DNA of 64,000 nucleotides from CAZAGD01 sp964484485 (GCA_964484485.1 CAZAGD010000043.1:1-64000), one strand, 5' to 3'; positions 1 through 7,293 are shown, counted from the first letter of the stretch. Numbers and translations: made by a program. Notes: generated by a model from the letters alone, not told the origin.

Positions 1-86
1 TGCAAAATACCTGCCCAAAGCAGCCAGAGAAATCAATAGACAAAGCTTTGGGCAGGGGAGAGTGGAAAAAGATTTTACTTCTGCCG

Positions 87-860
87 TTAGTTGAATATGG
101 GTTTATGAAATTCGTTGCCGAAAACGGTCCATTCTTTAACAAGGCGCCTGCCGAAGAGCTCGAGGTAAGGAGGAGGAGAGGCAGATTCAATAAAAGACCT
201 GATTAATTCGGGTTTTTCGCTGTGTCTGTTCGGCTTCTCAATCACATGCCAGCTCTTTAAGTTATGATTTTCAAAAACCAACTTTCCTTTTACACCAAGT
301 AATAAAATCTAATGGGCATTACGCCAGTAATTCCCCAGTCCTATCCTGGGCTTCAACCAAACAAAATTCGTTTTGTAAGAAAATCCCCACGCCTCAATTA
401 AGTGGAGAGCTTCATGCAAAAAAGCATTAGTCGTCCAAAGATGAAGATGAGCATTTTCTTCTGTTAGCTCAGCAACAGGCATAGCAGCTAATTCTTCGAA
501 GGATAGAGTGGGATATTGTTTTTCCGCAGCCGAGCGCGTGCCTTTATTAGAATATCGCCATGGCGGGTCAGCATAGATTGTTCCAAATTTTTCTCCTTGG
601 CGAATAAGTTCTTCAAGTGATAAAACTGCTCTGAAATTTTCTGGCTTCTTAAATCCTAAGCTAAAATCAAGTTTATCTAAATCTAATTTTCTCTCGCCAT
701 ATGAGCAAAGCGAATCTCTTAAAATTTGCTCTGCCCAATAATCAGATACCAAGGATGATAAAGCCTGACTGGAAGGAACCTGTTCTGTATTCATTCCATA
801 CATTAAATTCTCTACGTTTCCATCGATCATAAACATCTTAATTTTTGGTTTAACTTCCAT
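87..860 (-). pseudogene. MT-A70 family DNA N6-adenine methyltransferase, split by an in-frame amber codon
   Basis: Starts at ATG 860 and carries the MT-A70 core, with the catalytic DPPW motif at residues 98-101 and the downstream LHLWTTN and GNYWRNAH segments. At 309-311 the frame meets TAG after 183 codons. The same frame then continues without a shift (ILLLGVKGK) into a typical family C-terminus (SEKPELIRSF, LELFGRRLVKEW) and ends at TAA 87-89. The family usually has NAHE here, so one GAG to TAG change explains the break. The full frame is 257 codons, a normal size for a phage-type enzyme. It diverges from the repressor gene and probably belongs to the same element. It would have methylated adenines in a short motif. 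It is probably inactive unless the stop is a sequencing error or is suppressed. Confidence 0.85.
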
Positions 861-1018
861 TAATCCTCCATTTTTAATTTTTGGCTACCTACGTCTAAAA
901 TTCTTCTTGCTTTTTGTTTTAAAAACCACTAATCTTTTTACATAAGCTCTACAATTTAATTTACCTTTGCTCAATAATAATAAATCATTTATTAATATTA
1001 TAAGGATGGTTAACGAAT
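861..1018. promoter_or_regulatory. divergent intergenic region with a perfect 15-bp palindrome
   Basis: AT-rich spacer between the methyltransferase and repressor genes. It contains the palindrome AATAAATCATTTATT at 979-993, about 25 bp upstream of the repressor ATG, in the place where a repressor would bind to control its own transcription. An AAGGATGG ribosome site precedes the repressor start. Operator function is inferred from position only, and palindromes arise easily in AT-rich DNA. Confidence 0.35.
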
Positions 1019-1780
1019 ATGTCAAGAAAAATGAGCAAAAAAGCTAATTATGAGTTAACTTTTTCGGAAATCTTTCCTCATCTCCTCACTTTCACAGGGG
1101 CAAAGAACCAATTTGAATTTGCTAAAATAATGGGCTTTAGCAATTCTAATGTCTCAAACAGTAAACGCAGGAATAAAATCCCTACCGACTGGTTAATAAA
1201 GCTGGCCATCGAAAAAGACTTTTCGATTGATGAATTAGTTAAAAAGGTCTTTGGAAAGCGCTTGGTGTATGAGGTTAAAGAAATTGAAGCTGGTTACGCA
1301 TATACATCGACTGAAGAAGAACATATTAAATTAATTGCTCCTTCTTTTCCGAAAAGAAGGGTCGAAGATAGGTATTATGTCCTTTTACCTTTATTCATTA
1401 AAGGGAAGAAAGAAATTCAAGAGTTCCAGTTTATGCGCATCTATGCCCTCAAATCATGGCTGGAGCCGCAATTAAAAGCTTCTGCTGACCAGGCATTTAT
1501 AACCATCATGGAAGGAGATAGCATGTCTCCCACAATTAACTCAGGAGATATTCTTATCTGTGATGGTGAACATGGTTCCATTAAAGATGTGCCCGTTGAA
1601 GATGTAATTTATATTTTACAATTGGAAGGAAGAGGCCCTACCGTAAGGCGTATTCAAGGCTTACCTGGAAAGTTTTTTAGGGTTATAGCCGACAATCCTA
1701 AATTTGAGCCCTTCACTATTCCCGCCGATTCCAATTGCCACATTATTGGCCGCGTTATATGGGTAATTAAAAAATTTTAA
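1019..1780 (+). CDS. CI-like phage repressor with S24 (LexA-type) peptidase domain
   Basis: 253 aa. Residues about 15-75 match the phage CI helix-turn-helix domain (NQFEFAKIMGFSNSNVSNSK, then a region predicted to be helical). Residues about 150-250 form an S24 serine-peptidase fold with the nucleophile motif GDSMSPT (Ser168) and a late GRVIWV strand. In this family the second catalytic residue is a Lys in a VKR context; here the text is TVRRIQG, so the lysine appears to be Arg210. If so, RecA-stimulated self-cleavage may be lost or slow. The gene is divergent from the methyltransferase and directly upstream of the xis-int promoter, so it very likely represses excision genes. Promoter-proximal palindromes are at 979-993 and 1805-1833. 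Confidence 0.85.
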   Translation: MSRKMSKKANYELTFSEIFPHLLTFTGAKNQFEFAKIMGFSNSNVSNSKRRNKIPTDWLIKLAIEKDFSIDELVKKVFGKRLVYEVKEIEAGYAYTSTEEEHIKLIAPSFPKRRVEDRYYVLLPLFIKGKKEIQEFQFMRIYALKSWLEPQLKASADQAFITIMEGDSMSPTINSGDILICDGEHGSIKDVPVEDVIYILQLEGRGPTVRRIQGLPGKFFRVIADNPKFEPFTIPADSNCHIIGRVIWVIKKF

Positions 1781-1798
1781 CATTAAGTTAATTTTTCA

Positions 1799-1833
1799 TT
1801 GACAAATAGTTAATATAGCCGTATATTACTATT
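1799..1833 (+). promoter_or_regulatory. sigma-70-type promoter and overlapping operator for xis-int
   Basis: TTGACA at 1799-1804, a 17-bp spacer and TATATT at 1822-1827. An imperfect palindrome at 1805-1833 (AATAGTTAATATA, GCCG, TATATTACTATT; one base missing in the right arm) covers the spacer and the -10 box. This is a good place for the adjacent CI-like repressor to block the promoter. The promoter match is direct; repressor binding is inference. Confidence 0.7.
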
Positions 1834-1869
1834 AGGGCGTTTTGTTCTCCATCGGCCAAGGGAGGCACG

Positions 1870-2214
1870 ATGGAGCAACTACTTACGGCGGAGGATGTGG
1901 CTAATATTTTAAAGATTAGCCTGCGGTCTGTTTATAAAAACAGAAATCTCTTAGGTGGGTTTTATCCAGCAGGGATGAAGGTTTTGCGCTTTCACCCAGA
2001 GATAATTAGGAGGGCAATCAATGGGGGTTTGGAAAGACAAGGCAAGCAAGACTTGGAAATATGTCTTCCAGTATCGCGGGAAGATTTACGGCGGAGGAGG
2101 ATTCAAGACAAAAGCCGAGGCAATAGCGGCCCGCGAAGAAAAGAAGGCGCAGGTAAAAACGGCGCCTACTTATCGCATCAATACGACCCGCATGGGCTTT
2201 TGCGAGGCAGCTAA
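1870..2214 (+). CDS. excisionase-like helix-turn-helix protein
   Basis: The first 50 residues are a MerR/excisionase-type DNA-binding domain: MEQLLTAEDVANILKIS, a recognition helix (SLRSVYKNRN), then the wing ending MKVLRFHPEIIRRAI. A GGGAGGCACG ribosome site lies just upstream of the ATG. The frame stays open for another 64 codons after the integrase ATG at 2021, giving a 194-bp out-of-phase overlap. That tail is Arg- and Gly-rich and looks like translation of the integrase gene in the wrong frame, so only the N-terminal part looks selected. It probably directs excision together with the integrase and is transcribed from the promoter at 1799. Confidence 0.7.
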   Translation: MEQLLTAEDVANILKISLRSVYKNRNLLGGFYPAGMKVLRFHPEIIRRAINGGLERQGKQDLEICLPVSREDLRRRRIQDKSRGNSGPRRKEGAGKNGAYLSHQYDPHGLLRGS

Positions 2215-3088
2215 TTTATATCTTGACTTTTGCCAAAGAAGGCATGCTCTTAAAACTTATAAATACAAAAAATATGTCTTCGCTGAATTCATAAAAAAGA
2301 TTGGCGACCTGCCTTTGGAAGCTATAACCCCATTTCATATTCGAGAATACCTTAATACGCGGCCTTCAAATTATAATTACAATAAGCATCGCACTGAGTT
2401 ATTTGCTTTGTTTTCTTACTGCCGAAAGAATTTTGGCATTCCGCAAGTAAATCCCTGTGAGGCTGTAGAAAGACTTCCTGTAGATAAGAAGCCTAAAAAG
2501 ATTCCTACGAAAGAGGAATTTTTGAAAATCCTTATGGCTGCCAATGAAGATCAGAGGCAGCTCCTTATGGTTTTGGCTTGCACTATGGCGAGGATTGACG
2601 AGGTTCTAAGGCTACGCTGGCAGGATGTGAATTTTGAGAAAGAGTATTTAACGCTCTATACCAAGAAGAACAGAGAAGGTTCTTATCGAGGCAGAGATAT
2701 TCCCATGAATAATGTTCTTAAAAATGTTTTATACGGGATGTGGGCTAATCGGGTTCAGGATGAATGGGTTTTCTTTAATGCTGAAACCGGCACTCGTTAT
2801 AATCGTCGGCCCAAAATGATGCCTGGATTATGTAAGAGGGCAGGGGTTCCCAATTATGGCTTTCATGCTATCCGCCACTTTGTTTCTTCATACCTTTATG
2901 ACCAGGAGAAAATCGGGAAGGCTACGATTGGCAAGATACTCGGTCATCAATGCATAACTACTACGGACATATATATCCATTCGTTAGATGAAGCTTTGAA
3001 AGAGGCAGTTCATAGAGTGGATAAAGTTTTACTACCAGCTACCAGCCCCTCCGCAAATAGTGAAAATAGATGCCAATTGGCATATTGA
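2021..3088 (+). CDS. tyrosine-recombinase integrase of the integrative element
   Basis: 355 aa. Residues 1-48 form an arm-type DNA-binding domain (three-stranded, WKYVFQYRGKIYGGGGF). A core-binding SAM-like domain follows (about 60-155), then the catalytic domain. The catalytic set is visible: Arg in CTMARIDEVLRL, Lys in LYTKKNREG, HAIRH box, LGHQ, and the Tyr nucleophile in TTDIYIHS. The start has GGAGG about 10 bp upstream. This is a phage/island integrase; it lacks the integron IntI-specific insert. The gene runs toward the tRNA-Pro fragment at 5086-5130, its likely attachment site. Its last codons lie inside repeat A1, whose second copy at 4075 preserves the same 3' end sequence without an integrase in front. 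Confidence 0.93.
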   Translation: MGVWKDKASKTWKYVFQYRGKIYGGGGFKTKAEAIAAREEKKAQVKTAPTYRINTTRMGFCEAANLYLDFCQRRHALKTYKYKKYVFAEFIKKIGDLPLEAITPFHIREYLNTRPSNYNYNKHRTELFALFSYCRKNFGIPQVNPCEAVERLPVDKKPKKIPTKEEFLKILMAANEDQRQLLMVLACTMARIDEVLRLRWQDVNFEKEYLTLYTKKNREGSYRGRDIPMNNVLKNVLYGMWANRVQDEWVFFNAETGTRYNRRPKMMPGLCKRAGVPNYGFHAIRHFVSSYLYDQEKIGKATIGKILGHQCITTTDIYIHSLDEALKEAVHRVDKVLLPATSPSANSENRCQLAY

Positions 3089-3298
3089 AATATTTGATTC
3101 TTTGTTATAATTTTAATAATCTTCATTTTACAGAGGCCTGACTTGCACTCATGAGCGGAAGAGAAAAGGTAATGGAGAAGATAAAGATTCCTCGTCAAAT
3201 TGACACCTCGATAAAGGCCTACTAATAGTGGGATAGCACATGCGGATATCCCGCCAAAATGGTAGTATATACGCAATGCGGATATGAACAAGTTAGGC
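3075..3298 (+). repeat. leader repeat A, copy 1
   Basis: About 190 bp of alignable sequence shared with 4075-4266, sharing blocks such as CATATTGAAATATTTGATT, CATTTTACAGAGGCCTGACT, CACCTCGATAAA and GATATGAACAA. Copy 1 has about 35 extra bases that include a direct repeat of ATGCGGATAT (near 3240 and 3276). It begins within the integrase stop region and ends at GTTAGGC (3292-3298), just before the zinc-ribbon gene. Confidence 0.85.
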
Positions 3299-3317
3299 GA
3301 AACCCAGTAGAGGTGCT

Positions 3318-3686
3318 ATGACAATAAAGTGTATAAAGTGCGGACGGTATATCGACCCTGAAGAAGCTAGTAAGCCATGTTCCGAATGTGGATCGGGTGA
3401 CAGACAAATCTTGGTCGAAGACGCTGGCCATGGGCATGAAATGCTCAAACTAAAAGCCAAAGCCAGCGATGGGACTAGACTATTTGAGATAAAGCAGGGC
3501 GATAAATTATCAGCGAACGGACATAAAGCCCGTGAGTCGCTTAAGATCGACCACCGTGATACTGATAAGACAACGAAGACGCATATTGTTGAGGAACAAA
3601 CAGATGATGGTATCTGGAAGATTGTCCACAATGAGCATGAGGAGTTTCCCGCTAAGCGCAGGCCAAAGCAAAAAGCAAATAATTGA
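3318..3686 (+). CDS. small zinc-ribbon protein, unknown function
   Basis: 122 aa. The N-terminus has a CxxC pair (CIKCGRYID) and a second CxxC (PCSECGSGD), a rubredoxin/zinc-ribbon pattern expected to bind one zinc. The remainder is charged, with no membrane segment or signal: LFEIKQGDKLSANG, then HIVEEQTDDGIWKIVHNE, and a basic tail rich in Lys and Arg. AGAGGTGC precedes the ATG. It sits alone between leader repeat A1 and an attC-like palindrome at 3701. It is probable cargo of the mobile element; I do not recognise a function. Confidence 0.7.
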   Translation: MTIKCIKCGRYIDPEEASKPCSECGSGDRQILVEDAGHGHEMLKLKAKASDGTRLFEIKQGDKLSANGHKARESLKIDHRDTDKTTKTHIVEEQTDDGIWKIVHNEHEEFPAKRRPKQKANN

Positions 3687-3700
3687 TTCCACTAGGCATC

Positions 3701-3797
3701 GCCTAACACGGTATAAAAGACTACGCTATGCTTCGTCCAAACTCGGCTTAGCCGAACTTCTTTTACACCAAAACTTTGTACGCCATGCCGTGATATA
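3701..3797 (+). repeat. attC-like imperfect palindrome downstream of the zinc-ribbon gene
   Basis: Begins GCCTAAC (3701-3707), which fits the inverse core of integron attC sites (RYYYAAC). The leader before the gene ends GTTAGGC (3292-3298), which fits the core GTTRRRY. The palindrome has nested arms: CACGG at 3706-3710 pairs with CCGTG at 3788-3792, and TCGGCT pairs with AGCCGA in the centre. The expected terminal GTTAGGC is missing (the text is GTGATAT), so this is at best a decayed or divergent site. No integron integrase is present. Confidence 0.4.
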
Positions 3798-4002
3798 AAG
3801 ATGTAAATGAATGACAGGGATTTACGAAGCAAGTAAGCATGAAATATCTATTGGTATAATTAAAACAATTCATGAAGAACAAAAGTGGTTCATCTCGCTT
3901 CCATTTCCCTAACGAATCATTGAAGGGGGTTGAATGATTAACGTATTTGGCTGGGGTAAGGGGACCCTATCGCTAAGAATTTGTCATCACCTAATAGATG
4001 CT

Positions 4003-4078
4003 GCCGCAACCAGCTTACCCGCAACCAGTTGCGGTTTTGATGTAATTGAAGGGCAAATGGTGCAGCAAGGTGCAAATT
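4003..4078 (+). repeat. tail repeat B, copy 1
   Basis: About 76 bp, repeated at 4960-5037 with roughly 90% identity by eye. It contains the perfect hairpin CCGCAAC-CA-GTTGCGG and ends GGTGCAAATTGACAT, which is also the start of leader repeat A2. Unit 1 and unit 2 are therefore joined directly. Confidence 0.85.
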
Positions 4079-4266
4079 GACATATTGAAATATTTGATTT
4101 TTTGGTATAATTTATTTTAATCTTCATTTTACAGAGGCCTGACTCGGGCTTATTAGCGGAAGAGAAAGGGTGATAGAGAAGATAAAAATTCTTCGTCCAA
4201 TTCGCACCTCGATAAAAGGCGACTAAAAGTGGGATAGGCGAAATACGGATATGAACAAATTATAGG
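4075..4266 (+). repeat. leader repeat A, copy 2
   Basis: Second copy of the sequence at 3075-3298. It starts TGCAAATTGACATATTGA, matching the last codons and stop of the integrase gene in copy 1, so it looks like a remnant of an integrase 3' end. It ends at ATGAACAAATTATAGG, where copy 1 has ATGAACAAGTTAGGC, just upstream of the glycosylase gene. Confidence 0.85.
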
Positions 4267-4289
4267 AATAGCCGCTAAGGTGAGATAAA

Positions 4290-4790
4290 GTGCTTCCGGA
4301 TTTATTAGAAAAAAATCTACTTCTTGTAATTTGTGGAACTGCTGTCGCTAATTATTCTGCAAAAGTAGGTTCATATTATGCGGGTGCTGGAAATAGGTTT
4401 TGGCCAGTCCTTTTCGAGGTTGGATTAGTACCCGTTATGCTGAATTCAAGAGATTATCAGAAACTGATTGAATACGGGATTGGACTAACAGATCTGGCTA
4501 AGAATAAAGCTGGACCAGATAATAAGATTCCCTTTCATGCTTTCGACATTGGAAGTTTCGAGAAAAAAATAAAGTATTATAGTCCGAAAGTAGTTTGTTT
4601 CAACGGTAAGAAAGCCGCTAAAATTTACCTGCGTAAAAAAAATGTCGAATTTGGCTTACAAAAAGAACGAATTGAAAGCACATATCTTTTTGTAGCACCA
4701 TCTACGTCAAGGGCGGCAAACCGGTGGTGGGATCAAAAATGGTGGGAAGAGCTATCCCATTTTATAAAAGGATTAGAAAGAAATGAATAG
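4290..4790 (+). CDS. Mug/TDG-like mismatch-specific uracil-DNA glycosylase
   Basis: 166 aa, starting at a GTG with AAGGTGA upstream. It shows the uracil-DNA glycosylase superfamily layout: an N-terminal strand and motif (VICGTAVANYSAKVG), YYAGAGNRFWPVLFEVGLVP, then YGIGLTDLAK. The C-terminal strand and motif VAPSTSRAANRWW has Ser where other families have His. The family removes uracil, or thymine opposite guanine, from DNA. The protein is of usual length and intact. It lies between leader repeat A2 and tail repeat B2 as cargo of unit 2. A DNA-repair role for the host or the element is plausible but not shown. Confidence 0.75.
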   Translation: MLPDLLEKNLLLVICGTAVANYSAKVGSYYAGAGNRFWPVLFEVGLVPVMLNSRDYQKLIEYGIGLTDLAKNKAGPDNKIPFHAFDIGSFEKKIKYYSPKVVCFNGKKAAKIYLRKKNVEFGLQKERIESTYLFVAPSTSRAANRWWDQKWWEELSHFIKGLERNE

Positions 4791-4959
4791 GCTACTTCAT
4801 ATAACAGCGCATAAGAGATTCATGCCTGGCAGCCCTTCCCCAAATCTTTCTCTGGTGCTTAGGACTGATTTTATATTGGAAACGTTATAATCTTTTGTCG
4901 TGCTATAAGGATTTAAAAGAATGATGTAAAAGAATGACAGAGATTTTACCTCAGCTGTC

Positions 4960-5037
4960 GCCGCAACCAGCTAACCCGCAACCAGTTGCGGTTTTGATGT
5001 GATTATAGGGCAAATGGTGCAGTCAGGTGCAAATTAA
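4960..5037 (+). repeat. tail repeat B, copy 2
   Basis: Second copy of the 76-bp tail (see 4003-4078), with the same CCGCAAC/GTTGCGG hairpin. It ends GGTGCAAATTAACTT and is followed within 50 bp by the tRNA-Pro fragment. The 169 bp before it, after the glycosylase gene, hold inverted ends TATAAC and GTTATA (about 4800 and 4887) but no gene. Confidence 0.85.
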
Positions 5038-5085
5038 CTTGTTTATTTTATTGATTTTTTTATCTAATTTTTCCAGGTTATCTCC

Positions 5086-5130
5086 ATGGGGTTCAGGTGG
5101 TCGGCCGTTCGAATCGGCTCGCCCCGACCA
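5086..5130 (+). other. 3' half of tRNA-Pro(GGG): probable attachment site of the integrative element
   Basis: From the anticodon loop onward this is a good tRNA: loop ATGGGGT (anticodon GGG at 5088-5090, G37), 3' anticodon strand TCAGG, variable region TGGTC, T arm GGCCG-TTCGAAT-CGGCT, 3' acceptor strand CGCCCCG, A73 and encoded CCA. The bases upstream (TTATCTCC) do not supply the partner strand CCTGA, nor a D arm or a 5' acceptor. This is what an integrated element leaves at the end distal to the restored tRNA. The complete tRNA-Pro is expected at the other end, outside the window. Confidence 0.8.
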
Positions 5131-5133
5131 GTT

Positions 5134-5172
5134 AAAAAAAGGGGTTATGAAAATTTATAACCCCTTTTTTTT
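5134..5172 (+). terminator. Rho-independent terminator after the tRNA-Pro fragment
   Basis: A GGGGTTAT stem, short AT loop and ATAACCCC stem, flanked by A7 and T8 runs, so it works in both directions. It directly follows the CCA end and is probably the native terminator of the tRNA gene. Confidence 0.9.
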
Positions 5173-5272
5173 AACGCAGAGGGCGAAAATTAAGCGAGAA
5201 AAAATGAGCAAGCTTTTTATTAAACTTTTACTAATATTCTGCTGAAAATCTTATTAAAAAAGAGGCCAAGTA

Positions 5273-5800
5273 ATGAATAAAAATTATTTCTTCCCGATTG
5301 TTATTTTCTATTTTTTCTCCATTCTTGGTTGTTATCTTTTTTCACTTTCCGGAGAAGTTTATCTTACGCCGGGATTTAAGGCTTCCCAATTTAAGTATTT
5401 GGCAGTATTGAATCTCGACCCGCAGATTAAGTTCGCCGAATACGTAGAAGCAGAACTAATAAGGAAAGGTTATGCGGTAAAGGAAGAAGCTCTTTTTCGC
5501 CAGATGCTAAAAAAAGAAGGTATAACTAAAGAAGACTCTTTTAGCTTGGAAGAATTGGCTAAAATCGGGAAGATCCTTAAAATACAGGGCATTGTTTTTT
5601 GCCGGGTTTTAGATTTTAGTCGTTTCCGTGATTTCTATCGGCTGCAAATCAAAATGGTCTCTACTGAAAATGGAAACACAATTTGGGTGGCCCAGGGATC
5701 CATGGAGGGTAAAAGAGGCGAAAAACCAGGAGACATCTTAAAGCAAATTGTGGCCTCTGCTTTGAAAGACTTGCCTGAAATACCTGCCCCAAAACCTTAA
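5273..5800 (+). CDS. small lipoprotein, CsgG/GNA1162-like
   Basis: 175 aa. The N-terminal hydrophobic segment (FFPIVIFYFFSILGC) ends in an ILGC lipobox, so Cys20 is the likely lipidated residue. The mature part resembles the alpha/beta fold of CsgG/DUF799-type periplasmic proteins: a KYLAVLNL strand, VEAELIRKGYAV, a helix, LKIQGIVFCRVLDF, then a C-terminal strand with NTIWVAQGS. AGAGGCC lies before the ATG. It is a single gene just outside the element boundary. The family link is by pattern only and no specific role can be assigned. Confidence 0.6.
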   Translation: MNKNYFFPIVIFYFFSILGCYLFSLSGEVYLTPGFKASQFKYLAVLNLDPQIKFAEYVEAELIRKGYAVKEEALFRQMLKKEGITKEDSFSLEELAKIGKILKIQGIVFCRVLDFSRFRDFYRLQIKMVSTENGNTIWVAQGSMEGKRGEKPGDILKQIVASALKDLPEIPAPKP

Positions 5801-6255
5801 TTTAGTTTTCAATTCAGTCTTCAAGAATTACTTGGTTTTCCTCATTTAAAATCAGAGTAGCCAAATAATTTAAAGCAAAAATAGAAAAATCTGACCGTCG
5901 ATCAGTTTTTAAATTTCAATTTAATTCAGGCGGGAGGGAGAGACGCTCCCCCCTCCCGCCTGTTTCCTGCTGGCGATAAATATTAAAACTTTTAGACGGT
6001 CAGTGGAAAAATATCTTGATCTGCCCAAAGAAAAATTAGATAATTAGTCCCAAAAGTTTCCTCATTTTGCTCTACCAGATTTTTTAAATCCATAAGGTTT
6101 TAGGAGGGGAATAGCATTCTATTTATTCGTTTCTGCCGGGGAATGGTTTTTCGATTATTGAAAAAAGATCGTTTATTTAGAGATCTCTCAATAAAAATAA
6201 ATGAAATAGAAATTTAAGAGGCAGTAGAAAGCCAATTAAAAAGAGGAGGGGGAAA
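5801..6255. other. intergenic gap before the first TAXI-TRAP genes
   Basis: Contains the miniature transposon at 5891-6003. Apart from the AGGAGGGGG ribosome site for the next gene, I see no RNA gene or clear promoter in the rest. Confidence 0.6.
5882..6012 (-). mobile_element. miniature inverted-repeat element, copy 1 (113 bp plus 9-bp target duplications)
   Basis: The element is 5891-6003. The left end is CTGACCGTCGATCAGTTTT and the right end, as its complement, begins CTGACCGTCTAAAAGTTTT. The inside is a GGCGGGAGG/CCTCCCGCC stem. Flanks TAGAAAAAT and TGGAAAAAT match at 8 of 9 positions, indicating a 9-bp target duplication. It is the shortest copy and in the same orientation as copy 5. 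Confidence 0.88.
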
Positions 6256-7293
6256 ATGAAAAGAAACTTTTTAACGTTTATTTTAATTAGTTTTGTTTCT
6301 TTGTTCATGTTGGCAAATCATTGCTTTGCTCAAGAAGCCAAAAGAAAAGTAATTCGGTGGGGGAGTTCTAGGGCCGGAAGCGCAGGGTACGTTGTTCTTT
6401 TTGGAGTGGCCAAGATAGTAAATGATCGAGCGCCAGAGCTCTACATCGAAGCAGTACCCACTGGTGGTTCCATTGCCTCGCAGAGAATGATGGGTAAAGG
6501 GGAATTAGATGGGGCCTATAGCGGCACTTGGAATTTATTAGACATGTATTTAAATCGGGGGCCTTATGAAAAATCACCATATCCCCCCCAGGCCATCAAG
6601 CCATACCAGACCTGGTATACTTATCAAACCCAACAATTCGTGGCTACCAAAAGTGATAGAGCAGACATTAAAAGCTGGCGTGATTTAGCTGGAAAGAAAG
6701 TCTGTATTCCTTTCCCTGGGACAGCAGTTTTTGAAGTGCCCAAAGCAGCTTTTACCGCTATGGGTATTTGGGATAAAATGAAAGTGGTCGATTTAGCTCT
6801 TTCGGGAATTCCCGATGCCTTAAATATGGGAACAATCGATGCTGTGGTTAGCTATGCAAATGGGGGGGTTTTAGTCCCTTGGATGGCCGAGGTTGATTCG
6901 CGTTGCAAAATAAAAGTTGTCAACCCTACTCCCGCAGATGAAGAGATAGTTAAAAAGGTTTCCGGATACGTAACTGGCCTCTTAGATGCTAAAAAGGTTT
7001 TTTCTCAAGACGTGGGGGTTACCCAGGTTTTCACTATTTGCGACTATTATGGCTTCCACATTGGTAAAAATCTTTCTAAGGAACATGGATACAAATTATT
7101 TAAAATTCTAATTGAAAATGCCCAGGAAATAGAAAAAGTCCACGCCATGATGAAAGAGTATGCACATGATCCTTTAGGGATGCAAGTAAAAGCTATAGGG
7201 AGCATACCTAAAATCCCCGTGCATCCTGGAGTCGCTAAATACTTAAAAGAGAAGGGATTATGGCAAAAAGAGTGGATTGTGGGGGCCGAGTAA
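6256..7293 (+). CDS. TAXI family TRAP transporter solute-binding protein
   Basis: 345 aa with a Sec signal peptide, probable cleavage after CFA (residue 25), so periplasmic. The mature protein starts IRWGSSRAGSAGYVV, followed by the family's GGSIASQRMMGKGELDGAYSG and SWRDLAGKKVCIPFPG segments. TAXI proteins bind an organic acid or amino acid and deliver it to a fused TRAP permease; the ligand cannot be told here. A strong GAGGAGGGGG ribosome site precedes the ATG. The permease gene follows after 46 bp, so the two form an operon. It is clearly diverged from the tandem TAXI receptors at 39-43 kb. Confidence 0.93.
   Translation: MKRNFLTFILISFVSLFMLANHCFAQEAKRKVIRWGSSRAGSAGYVVLFGVAKIVNDRAPELYIEAVPTGGSIASQRMMGKGELDGAYSGTWNLLDMYLNRGPYEKSPYPPQAIKPYQTWYTYQTQQFVATKSDRADIKSWRDLAGKKVCIPFPGTAVFEVPKAAFTAMGIWDKMKVVDLALSGIPDALNMGTIDAVVSYANGGVLVPWMAEVDSRCKIKVVNPTPADEEIVKKVSGYVTGLLDAKKVFSQDVGVTQVFTICDYYGFHIGKNLSKEHGYKLFKILIENAQEIEKVHAMMKEYAHDPLGMQVKAIGSIPKIPVHPGVAKYLKEKGLWQKEWIVGAE

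Noticed and set aside
309..311. Programmed amber read-through or pyrrolysine at the methyltransferase stop
   Set aside because: The site aligns with an ordinary Glu codon one base away, and nothing in the window suggests a pyrrolysine system.
87..860. Restriction-modification system
   Set aside because: Only an MT-A70 type methylase is present; no endonuclease or specificity gene adjoins it in the window.
2021..3088. Integron integrase (IntI) explaining the cassette-like units
   Set aside because: The protein has an N-terminal arm-binding domain and phage-integrase catalytic layout, ends at a tRNA site, and lacks the IntI-specific segment.
3010..3631. Minus-strand frames opposite the zinc-ribbon gene and leader repeat
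   Set aside because: Antisense shadows of the repeat and of the zinc-ribbon gene with no start signals or family features.
5027..5130. Complete or intron-containing tRNA-Pro
   Set aside because: No 5' acceptor strand, D arm or 5' anticodon strand can be found upstream within about 100 bp; the 5' half is absent.
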